Both the position numbers and the translations under genes were made by a program. Positions 20,243-31,500 of a stretch of DNA of 34,411 nt are shown in pieces (the stretch's first letter is position 1; every line of letters starts with the position of its first letter). The notes beneath the pieces were generated by a model, which saw only the letters and a program-made list of their open reading frames with translations, was not told where the DNA came from and ran no database searches. Source of the stretch: Bondarzewia mesenterica. Lineage: Eukaryota; Basidiomycota; Agaricomycetes; Russulales; Bondarzewiaceae. Where the stretch lies: positions 1 to 34,411 of the forward strand of contig SGPL01000360.1 in assembly GCA_004802705.1 (NCBI GenBank). Reading direction: 5' to 3'.

Positions 20243-22849
20243 TCAGAATTTCAAGCTTCGTACAAATGCTGCTATCCGCTCTAGCAGTTTGCCCCCCTCG
20301 AGGCGGAGGCGGATAGGAGCCTGGTCTGCGACCGATTTCTTTGAGTCCTGGACCAGTTTCTCAACATATTTGTCAACCATCTGTCAGATGGTCGATGAGA
20401 TATGCTACCCATGGCAGATTGGATAAACGTACCCAAGGTAGTTCCTGACTGCTATAATTCTTCGGCGGCCGTTCGAAGCATGACATCCAGTCTATCTCCG
20501 ATTCGCTATGCAGCGGAAGCACAATCCCGAGCTCATAATTTTTGACCTGCGTCGTATTGTTGAGTGAGCTTGACATGATGCGCGACGCACGAGGAGCAAC
20601 GAGACGCACGTAGAGTACGGGCGTAGAACCCGAGCCAGATAATGTCCCCCATGCAGAAGCCGAGAAGTTGTGCGAACCTGTATACATCCACCCGAGTACT
20701 CGCTTCTTTTCCTTTCCCTTCCCATCAACGACCTCAATTTCGTCACCTGATTTAGTCTCTGTGTCCGAGTTGGACGCCTCCCCTGAGGCGCCAGATTCCT
20801 CAAAAGTTGCGATAATCATCTGTTCAAATCAAAGCAAAAATACCATAGCTGCAATGATTGCAGAAGAAGAGCGCAGCGGATTGACTTGCCTTGCTATGCA
20901 TCAGAACTCTACCCCTCTTACTCCTAGACTGTCTGAACAACTCGCGCGGAAAATTTGGTGCATTCCATTGCTTTCGTCTGCAGAACATTGTTCTAGCACC
21001 CTTTTGCAAAAGGGTATCTTAGCCTCGACTCAGAAAATTATCACGGCGAACGGAAGACTGACTCTTTCTCCAAGAACGCTCGTACGCACCCACTCAGCGG
21101 TAGGGAAAAGAATATTTATTGGCGGCCATGGCAACTTCGTCCGCCTTGATGTAGGCTTGCCGAGCCATTCCTCGGGACTTTCGCCAGAAGCGGACCCATA
21201 AAATTCATTAAGCCACTGGGTGGTGTAGTTTCCGATCGAAGAACCCTTTGCATGAATGAGGACGGATGAACAACAGAGATATTTGATAGAGACCGTAATA
21301 CGTACCTGATACTCAATTACAACTCGGCGCGTTCTACACGCATCAGCTCCTATCTCGCGCACGGACTTCATCAGCGCCATATGTCCTGTCTTCACGACGT
21401 TGGGCCATCCTTCATGCTTCCCAGCTATGCTAGGGACGAGCTTTGCGCGTACGCGGGAAAAAGTCCCAGATAGTCCGTAGCGCACCAGGATGTGTTGACG
21501 CCAGAGGGATTGTTGGATGCTAACATGTGAGTGGATGCCAAAAAAAAATCGATCGGAAGGAAGTTTACATATAAATTGTCTTTGAACAGACAGGTGGGAA
21601 AACGCACGTCATTGTGTACGGAGCTGATGAGCGCGGGCGATACATTCAATGCTCTTAGTATATCCTCGAATACAGCCGGAAAGTCGGAAGCCTTAGGATC
21701 ATGAGGTATAGGAGATGGACGGCGAGGAACATCTTGAACCCATACGGTCTGAAAATAAAAAATAAAAAAAAATTCAAGTACAAATAAAACCAATAAAAAA
21801 AGGATAAGATACATTTTCAACATCACTCCAGTCGAAATCGATTAGATTCGCCGTAGAGATGCCTATGCGAAGGCGACCGGATTTATAAAAGAGCTATACT
21901 CAAGCAAATATTGAGAACGTTAGAATCAAGGCCTCGCGGGATATATGAGGTGAGACGTACCAGGAAAAACTGGCATCATGAATAGTGGAGATAAATCGGG
22001 CGCTAATCTTCAAAAGATGTGATTAAAACGCACCTTCATGTGCATCAGTCCACGCCCATTAGGAAGAAATGGAGTCACTCGTATCCAATTCGGTAAAATC
22101 TTCTTCTCGGTTGGGGGGCCGTCAGAATCAGTTACCAGAACGACAGGGGTCGAAGGGTCGAAAAACTGATATATCCATTGAACATCAAGTGCATAAGTTG
22201 AGATAATCGCCAGAGACAATTGCGATTTCTGGTCTCAGTTAGCACACCTCGTGGATCCCGCGGAGTTACAAGAGGCAACTCACATCGCCTATTATCTCAG
22301 ACAGCCTCCACACCGGTTTCCCGTCCTCGCCATTCTTCTCTTTCTCAACGTGCTTGTTCGCCGTCTGTCTTACCTCTCCATCCCAGAATACATCATCTTC
22401 TACAGCTTTTTCAGCCTTAATCGATCTTGCGCCATCGGCAGAGTGTTATAAGGTGACGTGCTCAACTGTGACTCACCTCTAGAAGAACATAGAGAGTTCG
22501 TCATATTCAGCCATTTGCGTCTCAGTTTCCCGGCATACCCACTGCTGTTTGCACCATCACCTTCGCGCTGAGTATCTCCTCCCAAGCATTTTTGGCCTTC
22601 CAGACGTGCTCGTTCAAGTTCACGCTCGGATAAGAAGGATAACGCCGAAGAGCTTCCCTCTCGGGTTTGAGTGGAAGTTTGAGGTGTGCGTCTTGATGAA
22701 GAGGCAACTGACGACGTCGGGCTGCGGCCGCCCGAAAAGACACGAACGGAGTGCGAACAGGCCTGTATCAAACACGCACGCATCCTTACTGAGCTGCCAC
22801 TTGGGCGACGCGTCAGTGAGCGTTGCATAAGTCCAACATAGGTCGCCAT
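20243..22849 (-). CDS. TDP1: Tyrosyl-DNA phosphodiesterase, frameshifted in this sequence
   Basis: Nuclear repair enzyme that removes topoisomerase I peptides from DNA 3' ends. Twelve exons: 22849-22539, 22425-22284, 22228-22034, 21969-21961, 21893-21813, 21748-21608, 21519-21306, 21245-21063, 21000-20890, 20819-20610, 20546-20433, 20380-20243. About 615 aa if one extra base is discounted. Both HKN active-site sets are visible: MHMK with STANLIDFDW, and MHSK with TGSHNFSASAWG. Exon 21519-21306 is 214 nt and has one base too many: its 5' part reads on to LRTIWDF and its 3' part reads SRVRAKLVPS one frame later, with the change at a run of five A (plus strand, 21458-21462). Read as given, the protein would stop after about 322 residues. 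One exon is only 9 nt, and intron 20889-20820 is GC-AG. Intron 1 and the start ATG are tentative. Confidence 0.92.
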
Positions 22850-23661
22850 AAGAGCATGTAAGTGTGAATGCGAAAGGAAAGACAAAGACTACCTTGCTTG
22901 TGAGGTTTCACACACCTCTCAATGAAGCCATGCCGAATCAACGTGAACTGCAACGTGCCAGATGTGTAATTATCCAATAAAAATAAAAAATAAAAGCACT
23001 TAAACAGAATAAAAGATGCTGATATCGTTCAATGTGTGCAACAACACCAGAAAGATAGCAGCGCTTTTCAAGCGACGACGTCAAGGCACACAGAAAGACG
23101 ACAACGCCTATCGAGCTACGACGTCCGACAACGGTAACAAAAAGGTGAGGGCACCTATTGAACAACGACGTCAACGTCAAATGCTCCTGTGTCAAACACC
23201 TAGTAGACAACAGCGTCAGCGACGGCAAATAATTTGCAAACAACACACTGTACCTCTATAGATAAACAAGAGACGCACCTTTTCTTCAAGATTTGCGCAC
23301 TGCTTGAGACATGCCAGCTTATTCCGCCCAGAGCGAACATCTCACAAGAGTCGTAAATTTAGTTAGTCTGTTCTGAATACAGCAGGGATACTTCGCGTGT
23401 GTGCTGCGTCCAAGCAAGGTAAGGCAATCTATCTGTCGATGTCGACAACAAACAGGAATGCTTGTCGAAGGAGAGTGAACAACAGCGTCAGCGCAAATAC
23501 TGTAGAGCAATGACGTCGACGTCGACAACAATACAAGAATAGGATTGCGTGAACGAAGGTGGGAGCACGCATTTTCCCCATGTTTCGTCTTAAAGACAAT
23601 CTTCAGGAAAAGGACGTAAAATGAATGCTGCGAGCGAAAGACCAGCGATGAACCAATGGTA
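22850..23661. promoter_or_regulatory. TDP1 upstream region with GACGTC-rich repeats
   Basis: An 812-bp spacer between the TDP1 start and the carrier stop codon. It contains five GACGTC hexamers (23077, 23120, 23167, 23512 and 23518) and short dispersed repeats. ACAACAGCGTCAGCG occurs at 23207-23221 and 23479-23493, and GTCGACAACAA occurs at 23441-23451 and 23521-23531. GACGTC is the core of CRE/ATF-type bZIP sites. It could be the TDP1 promoter or a decayed repeat. No coding potential is seen. Confidence 0.55.
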
Positions 23662-25174
23662 TCAGAATAAGCTATCCAAGACCTTCCTCGACGCCTCAAC
23701 TCCGAGCTGTGAACCATCACGAAAAGGAAATAATCAGCGCTTGTTTCATGGCCATCTGCGGGAGAAAAGACATACAAAGGTCGCTGCATTCGCCGGAAAT
23801 GCCTGTACCCCCATGATGCGCTCAGTCAGTGCTTTTGCTATTGGACAAGGAAAAGCGACCACCCACCCGTCCCATCGCGGGCCCAAACCCTTTCCAAAGA
23901 GCGCCAACGCCATCCACCGCGATCGTTTTCCGCGCACAATCAAAGAAGCCCGAATACGTCCCCGTGGGCGCGGACTGTAGTCTTGATTTCAAAACCTATC
24001 ACCCGACAGTCTATTAAGCTCATCGTGGGATGGGACAGAAAGGATTTAGATAGCTCACATCCGGAGGGATGGCGATAGCCCACATAGCGACGCCGGCCAT
24101 ACCACCAGCCACGATGACTGCACCAAGGTTCAGATCCGCGGGTGAGGACCCTGCAGGGGTCAAGAACTTCTTGGTGACTTCATACGCAGCGAAGTACCTG
24201 TCAAACAAATATATGTGATCAAAAGGGGATGTAAAATGAAAAGAGGGAGAGATGGCCAGGCAACATACGCTGCACTTCCAGGTCCATCTCGCGCAAGCGT
24301 CGCGCCCGAGCCGCGGAATATACTCCGCATGCCACCCTCCTTGTATAAATGCTTCATGACGTCGAACACGCCCTTGTACTTGTGATCTGATCCCGCCTGT
24401 CCTTGCACCTGCACAAGGTCAGCGGGAGGAACGGATACGAAGGCTGAGGACAACTCACTTGCAGGAGAACCTTCGCTCTCTCAACGGGCGCCGTGATGCC
24501 AGTAGTTGGGACGGCAGAGAGGAAGCCCGCAGCCGCTAGCTCAGTCGTCGATAAAGAGGACTGTGTCCGATTTGGTGTGAGAGCGTAGATCAGCGCTTTA
24601 GATGCGTCGTATGCCTGATCCGAGATGTATATATGTAAACACACGAGACTCGGGTTAAGATAAGTCTAGACAAAATAATTACCCAGAAAGACACGGCAAA
24701 TATTGGTGTGACGCCGAGTAATGGAGGCACCATGCCACGATACATGCTATCGTCCCGACAGCATCGTCACGTCCACGTATTTTCATCTGGAACAAAACAA
24801 TGAGACGCACCCAGTAATACCATCCTTAGCTACCGTCTTCCGAACCACGTCCAGTGCCCCCTTATACGCGCCGGGCGGTGCCGTCTGAAGCCGCGTCTTC
24901 GTGAGATCGAAGGGATGACCTTGTGAACAAAAATACAAAAAGGAACAACGGTCATTCGCTGTCCAAACAAAGACGAACTGAATGGGACGCACCCACAAGC
25001 ACCGCAGCAACACCCCCAAAGCCTCCCGCGATAAACGACTTTACATTATCCGCGGCGGTAGAGGACGCCGATCTCGTCTCCAAAGCTGCGTCTGCGTCTG
25101 TACTCTACAAACAAAAACAAAAACGCGCGTTTCAGCGACTGCACCGCGTCGAATCGTGTCTCGTCGCTGACCAT
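23662..25174 (-). CDS. CRC1: Mitochondrial carnitine/acylcarnitine carrier
   Basis: Inner-membrane solute carrier that exchanges acylcarnitine for carnitine. Exons after the start are 25104-24993, 24919-24811, 24746-24683, 24614-24459, 24408-24269, 24197-24059, 23995-23867, 23802-23776 and 23706-23662, all in phase. Total length is 307-316 aa depending on whether exon 1 is only the ATG codon (25174-25172) or ends at 25145. Three carrier repeats each carry the P-x-[DE]-x-x-[KR] signature: HPFDLTKTRLQ, APVERAKVLLQ and IPPDVLKSRLQ. FIAGGFGGV at the start and FPANAATFLGVEASRK at the end match the carnitine-carrier branch; related basic amino-acid carriers are the main alternative. One exon is 27 nt. 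Confidence 0.9.
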
Positions 25175-25506
25175 TTGACTGCGTGGGCTTTGGACGTGGA
25201 AAGGCTCTCGAGGATGGGAGGACTCGGGACGGCCGCAGAAGTTATTTGAGGAGAGCCTGTTAAGCCGGCTGTCCGATGCCTATCCCGGACTGGCGGACAT
25301 GGCGCGTGATTGATTTTCGCCGATCTAACGGCACCCCACGGGGTATGCATGGGGAAGCACGAATCACATTCAACGTATTCCTCTCAAACAACTGCATTGT
25401 ACAGTACCCACAACGGTGGTAACAGCGATCTATAATACTGGAGATGTTCTACAATATGCACACGCCGTATGCAAAGTCTTGACCCGAACGCAATAAATCA
25501 CCATCC
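25175..25506. other. Intergenic: carrier promoter and fasciclin 3' flank
   Basis: A 332-bp spacer between two minus-strand genes. It must hold the carrier promoter. No TATA box, repeat or other gene is evident. Confidence 0.5.
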
Positions 25507-28343
25507 TCACGCATCAACGAGCGCATCCTCCGCCCTGCTAAACCCACCCACAGGCTCATACGTCGCCTCCGTGGTATCCCGTCGCCACAACACCCTGACG
25601 CCCAAGAAAAAAATGCATATTACGAGCACGCCAACAACACCTACCGCGGCAGGCGCGCCATACGCGATCCACCACGGTGGTTGGTAGGGAAGCAAAAGAC
25701 GGTCGATCCGGATCACGCCTCCAGAGCCCGATCCGGTGGTAGCCCGACCCCAAGACAACACCCTTGCCCAATCCGCCTGCGCATTCGTCCCCCGCGCGTC
25801 CTTGATCCCGACGACCAGTTCCTTGCCTTCGATCTCTCGGAACACGATGTCGCCATATTCCGAGAGCGGGGAAAGCAGCGTCGCGTACGAGGCCGAGTTG
25901 CCCAGCACCAGCGGCCGGTTGTTGTTCGGCGCGTCAGACACCGCGACGGCTTTCGGCGACTTGATCAGGTGCTGGCTGACGATCGCGCGCAGGACGCGGA
26001 CATCCGAGTAGAGCTGCGTCAGGTTGAACGGCTTGAACGCGTCGTCCGTGGGACAAAGGAGCGTCCAGCCTGTACCAACGTGGCCTTCACGACCCCACGG
26101 TGAATCCTCCGGCGGCGCAGTTCCGTTCAGAACCCAGTCCATGCCCGCTTTGACGACCAAGCTCGCCATCGTCGTCCCCTTGGCCGCCTTGACTAGTTTG
26201 CCCACCGTGAGTTCGAGGGACCGTGGGATGAGAACGTCGGAGAGCTCGTGAACGACGCCGGTCTTGGAGAGCATGTTCTTGGGGTAGAGGTCAGAGTTCA
26301 GGCCAGCCCAACCGCCACTTGAATTTATGAGGACGGATCCATTGGTTGTACGTTCAACATGGATATCTGAGCCCTCCAGTGTTGCATATGTCCGAGATGA
26401 ACTGTTCTGCAGGCTCTGGGCATATACGACATCGTCGAGAGCGTGGTGCAGTATAACATGTTCCAGGTCGGATTTGGAAGTTGCGGAAAGAAGATGCTCG
26501 CTGACGAGGAGGCCCAGCCGCTTGAACGCGGAATTGCGAGGGATAAGCAGGGTCGTGCGGGGCGTCGTCTTGAGCAGGTCTGCTAATGAAGCGGAGAAGA
26601 TGGCAGCGAGAAAAGAGGAGAGGTCAAGGAAGGGAAGTGCGACCTGGAGAGAGTCGGCAGGCGGAACAAGTGGTTGAGACACGAAATATATGAATGTATT
26701 GTTGATCTCCACTGGGTCAACACATCAGCCGCATTCCGTAAATGAGAAAATGAGAACATACAGGGATCCCCGACGATAGAGGCACCGCCAAACCTGATTG
26801 ATGATGAAGATTCAGCGTTCCGCTTCCCACTCCGACTGACCTCGACTTCTAAGACTTGTCTTCCACCGTCTAATCCAGGTTCATCGAGCTCCGTCTCTAA
26901 TAGCATACCATCCCTCAACTTGCTCGGTCTCCATTGTCCCGGAAGAAAATGATACTTCAGCAACTGCTTCAGCTCTTCGCTGCCTTTCTCTGGCAAATCA
27001 TCGTCTCCATACAGGGATATGACATCGTCCTTAGGAGCGAGAATGGTGTATTTGGTCTCGGTGTCATTTACGAGATGAGTGAGGTTGACAGAATGAATGA
27101 GAGAGATGAAGTGTGTGCAGTTCAGCGTGAGAAGAAATTTCTCGGGCGTCAGTTGAAGAGTGCCTGGTGGGATGAGCAGGGACGAGACGGTGTGAAGAAC
27201 ACCATTTGAGGCGTATATATCCCGTTGCCGCAATTCAGCATCAGACACGAGCACTTTGTCCGGAGAGGTGACAATGTTCAAAACCTGACCGTCGACCGTA
27301 GTCACTGCATTCACCGTGAAACGCGGATCCAACGTATTGTCAAATATCACTCACAATTAGTGGCGGGATCAAACGAATCAGACCACTTCACGCGCTTCCT
27401 CTCGACTGCGTGCATTTCAAAAATGCGACGTAGGTCCGCAGCAGCGAACTCGCTCTCCAAATATAATCTCTCAATGTGATGTAAGGCGTCCCACGCGGGG
27501 TCTTCCGGTAAAAATAGTGTCAATTCCGAGGAGGTATTGAGGACATCCAAAATTTCCGGTGTAAGGATTTTGTGGAAATAAGAAACAGAGGGATGGTGGG
27601 CCACAACGTTCGCTGAAAGCGAACAAGAGTGAGTGAGGAGGTCATGCGGGAAAGAACGAACCGATAAAGAACCGACCTAAATTGGATGGGATGGGAAGAA
27701 CGTCGTCTATTCCCAATAATACACCGTTCCCAGCATCAACCTGTCCCTTGACTAGCTTCACTCCTCCATTGCCGAAGGAGTCTACTCCGACGCGAATTTC
27801 ACCACCGTGGGCAGCGAGTCGGAGGCGCTGTGGTTCGCCACCGAGAGTACCGCCAGGGATGGGCATCCAGGGAGGGAAGGGGGGAGGGTCATGGGTGGGT
27901 GGATCGAGAGGACTGCGAGGGAAATGGAGGGTCTTCAGAACCAGAACGTCCTCTTCTGTAGGAAGCGTGATGGTATAATTCAACAGATGATAAAATAAGT
28001 CCTGACGGAGTTTTTCATTCAGATTGTCGGCAAGGAGAGAAGGATCGCGGTGGAGAGAAGTATGCCATAAAGAATTAGAGGACGAGTGTCGCTTTATCGC
28101 ATCGTTCGTGGGTGCGAAAAAGGTACTGCCGTTGAGCTTGTTGAGGGTGGGAATTAGCTTTGAGCGTTTAAGCAAGCGAATAAGTAAGGTATAATCTGGG
28201 TCGGCGGATAGTGCGTCGACGAGCGTGGTCGAGGAGGCTGTTGGAGGGGACTGCAAGGAGACTTGAGCGTTGATGGAGCTCGCGAAAGCGGAGGAGGGCA
28301 ATAAAGCGCAGAGGGAGAGTGGGATTGCGGTCCAAAGACGCAT
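25507..28343 (-). CDS. Five-domain fasciclin (FAS1) membrane protein
   Basis: Secretory-pathway protein likely involved in adhesion or wall contacts, as for other fasciclins. Four exons, 28343-27662, 27612-27355, 27304-26762 and 26711-25507, give 895 aa in phase. A signal peptide covers residues 1-22 (MRLWTAIPLSLCALLPSSAF). Five FAS1-type units follow at about 35-225, 226-358, 362-512, 515-659 and 662-834. Each holds a [FL][FLC]xPxxxA/D-type strand such as STFFAPTNDA, LTLFLPEDPAW or WTLLCPTDDAF, and ends in a V/LLIP-like strand. One membrane helix (about 839-861) is followed by RVLWRRD and a tail of about 30 residues, giving a type I topology rather than a GPI anchor. Many N-x-S/T sites are present. 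The gene shares a 251-bp divergent promoter with RAV1. Confidence 0.92.
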
Positions 28344-28594
28344 AATCGAGGTCGAGCGAATTATAAGGAGCAGGAAAGAGAGAGGATTAAATAACGCGGC
28401 CGTGCAGCGAACGCGAGGGTGAGCATCGACAGATTCAGAGAGACGCTGCGCTGACTTATGACGACACGCTGTTCCCGCCTGCCTGTTCGGAGCACGTGCT
28501 CGTTTCCGAGCCCCTTCAAGCCCTTCCCCGACTGGAGCGCGTCCCTCGCCACCTCAATGTTGGCCGTCAACTAGTCTGGAAACTATCAAGTATC
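28344..28594. promoter_or_regulatory. Divergent promoter of the fasciclin gene and RAV1
   Basis: Start codons of two genes face away from each other across 251 bp, so both promoters lie here. A 12-bp perfect palindrome containing CACGTG lies at 28490-28501, about 95 bp upstream of the RAV1 ATG. Confidence 0.6.
28490..28501. promoter_or_regulatory. Palindromic E-box GAGCACGTGCTC
   Basis: A perfect 12-bp inverted repeat centred on CACGTG, the known target of bHLH factors such as Cbf1 or Pho4 types. Its place in a short divergent promoter supports a regulatory role, which is inferred. Confidence 0.5.
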
Positions 28595-31500
28595 ATGCTA
28601 GATCTCCTCCGCACGCACGCCGGATGTCCTGCTTCTGGCATTCAGCACCTGTCGCTCCCCAAAGAAACCCTTCTAGTGCGCTTTCAGTAGCCCGTCTGCG
28701 CGCGCGCGCTCTGACCCGCGTCACCCAGCTTTATCCTTCTGCAGACACGATTGTTATACTCAATGCTCGCACGCTTCTCCTCGTTCGCGCCTTAGCCTTT
28801 TGGGAAGTCTTTCCGGGGTCACGGCACATCAATGAGGCCATAAGCTGTCTATCTGTCGACTCTGGAATGAAACTTGTACGTCCCACCAACGTGCTACCTG
28901 TCTACGCTCCTTAGGCAGTCTCATTATGTAGATAGTTGCCTCTATGGGCGCACGCGTCGCTGCCTGGTCCCTTTCTGGAGTTCAGCATGACACCTGGCGT
29001 GTTCATTCCTCCCTTACTCTTCCAGGTGGTCATCATGTGAGCAGTATGGACTGTCAATCTGGTAATTACTGCTATCCCATGATTGTGTTGCTACCCATGA
29101 ATGAAACGTTCTTGCTTTGTATCGCCTCAGGGTTACTTGCCGTGGCCAGTAAAAATTCTCTTTCGGTCTACACCTTGATTTTGGAAAATGACCTTCCAAC
29201 GTGGTCAAAGAAGTGGACTTGCGCGTATGCCGAATGCTTCTGGTACGCCCCAGATCAATTCACTGACATGCATTTCAGGATCACGACTCCCTCTCGGGTT
29301 CGGTTTTCCCCATCCCTGATGTACATGGCGACAACGTGTCAAGTGTGTGTTTTCCGACCTTGGATGTGATTTCACTGTTTGACCAATGTGCAGCATGACA
29401 ATGTAGTTCGCATATACTTGACTACATCCGGTCGTCAGACGCAGAAAATCCCCCATCCGCGACCGGTCACAAATATAACATGGCGCCAGGCCCAGGCCTC
29501 TAGTCGGTGCGTTCATGTCTTTAAGCTTTACGGGTAACAGGATTGACAATTATAAAGAGACGATCTAATTTTATACACCATCACCTCCGATTCGACCCTC
29601 CGGATATTTCTTCCAGTCTTAGATTCTCCGCAACACGTACAACTGCACGCATCTTTAGACCTCTTCTCGTCCCTTCCCTTTACGGTCCTATCGCAATCTT
29701 CATCTAATCCGTCGGATTCGAGCGTATTCTGGCTTGACAGGGAAGTTATCGGAAACGCCCTGACCCATATTCTGCGAGATTTGCCAGACGCAGAAGACGC
29801 AAAGACCCGGAGAGCAAGAGATATTAAGGAAGCGGGCTGGGATCTCTTTTTACGGGTGCTTGCCGACGGTTCCATTGTGATTCGAGCTGTCGCGGTAAGC
29901 ATGCATGTACGCCGTACCTGCCGCAATTTGCCTGACACAAATTTAGAACATCGACCGACGTCCACCCACCCTTCTCAAACAATTCACCCTCCTCCAGACT
30001 TGGCCTTCATCATTCTCCTCCCTTCCAAAACATCTTTATGTCCTTCCCAACCCGGGCCAGCATACACTCACGCTCGTGACTGCAGCTCCGCTGGCTACTT
30101 ACACTCTCAACCCGTTGAACTTTTTCGACGCGCGGTCTGATGGCCTGCAGCTCCGGGCACAGGGTCTCGATCTTGTCCCTGAAGAGAATATCCACATCAA
30201 CCGCTTTGTGCGCACGCCAGATGGAAAAGCGGTCGCCGTCGTGCGTGAGGCTGGTGGCGAAGTATGGGCTGTGCACGAGAAAGGGTCGAAGCTCACGCGT
30301 GGCTTGCGATGGCGTTCTGCAGATCACGTCGTGGTGTTGAATCAAGGCAAGTCTCTCTCTTCTGCAGCGAGATAGTGGAGTGTAAACGCTTTAAAGGTCG
30401 TACCATCGCTAGTTACTCGAACGCCGATCACATTCTCACTCTTCACACCGCGCCCCCAACAACGCTCTCCCTGCCCTCCATCACCTCGCTCTTCTCTTTG
30501 CCCCCCTCCTCCGGCGAGCACGAATGCATCTTTGGTGTCACCTCCGGGCCTGCACCTTCCATCCTCCATGTGCACGCCACGCTCGAACCCGCACCGTCAT
30601 TGCAGTTGCTATCGGACACAACACTGCCACTGTCGTCGCCGCCCGCGTTCATTTTGCCGGTTGATCCCATGGCGTGGAGTGGAGGTGAGGTCACGGCAAA
30701 TTCGCATGATGTGCTGTTAAGCGTGGCAGAGGATGGAGAACTCACGTTTTGGGTCCCGGATGAAAGTCCTCAGGGCGGCTGGAAGAGCACGGGGCGAGTG
30801 TGTACGGGGAGGGTCGGCATCGCTGTCGCGCGGTGTAGCTCTGCGAAGAAATCCGCCCTCGGTGCGTATGAATTCAATCTTCACGCTTGTTTTCCACATC
30901 TCACAGATCTCGCACTCAGTCGTGCCCGGTGCCAACGGGGATGAACTGACGATCTGGGACTCCAAAGAGTCCGAGTTTTCCTCCGGCCTGGAATACAAAG
31001 TCGTCCTCTCGTCGTCCGACCCCGTGAGCGACCTGGACTGGAGCGCGACGCCCCGACAGCCAGTCGATCCTGGCCGTCGGGTTCGCGCACCGGGTCGAGC
31101 TGCTATGTCAACAGAGGATGACTTACTTTGACGAGGATCCCGGGTGGGCTGTGATTCGGACAATGGAGATTGGGAACCTGCTGCCGTATCCGATCAGTGA
31201 TTCCATCTGGCTGGCGCACGGATCGCTGTTGGTGGGCTCGGGACACCAGATGGCTCTGTTTGGTCAGCCTCGACCTGCTGATGGTGACAGTGCGGAGGAG
31301 GTTCCGGAAGGCTTGTTCGAACATGTGGCGCGGTTGAATGGCCCACTGGAAGATTATCACCCTCAGATGCTCCTTCAATGCTTGTTATGGGGTACGCCGT
31401 TCTCTAGAAGGCTTGTCTGCGATTTTAGCTGACAACGGTGGCGATTCAGAGAAAGTGGAGTTGGTGAAGGAGATTATAGTCAATCTTGCGCGCGACATCG

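Noticed and set aside
23621..23980. Plus-strand 119-codon open frame
   Set aside because: It is antisense to the last three exons of the carnitine carrier, which are fully supported by family motifs.
31022..31060. Intron GTGAGC to GACAG as an explanation of the RAV1 frameshift
   Set aside because: The junction phase does not restore the downstream frame, and it would remove a WD-like strand (SDLDWSATP).
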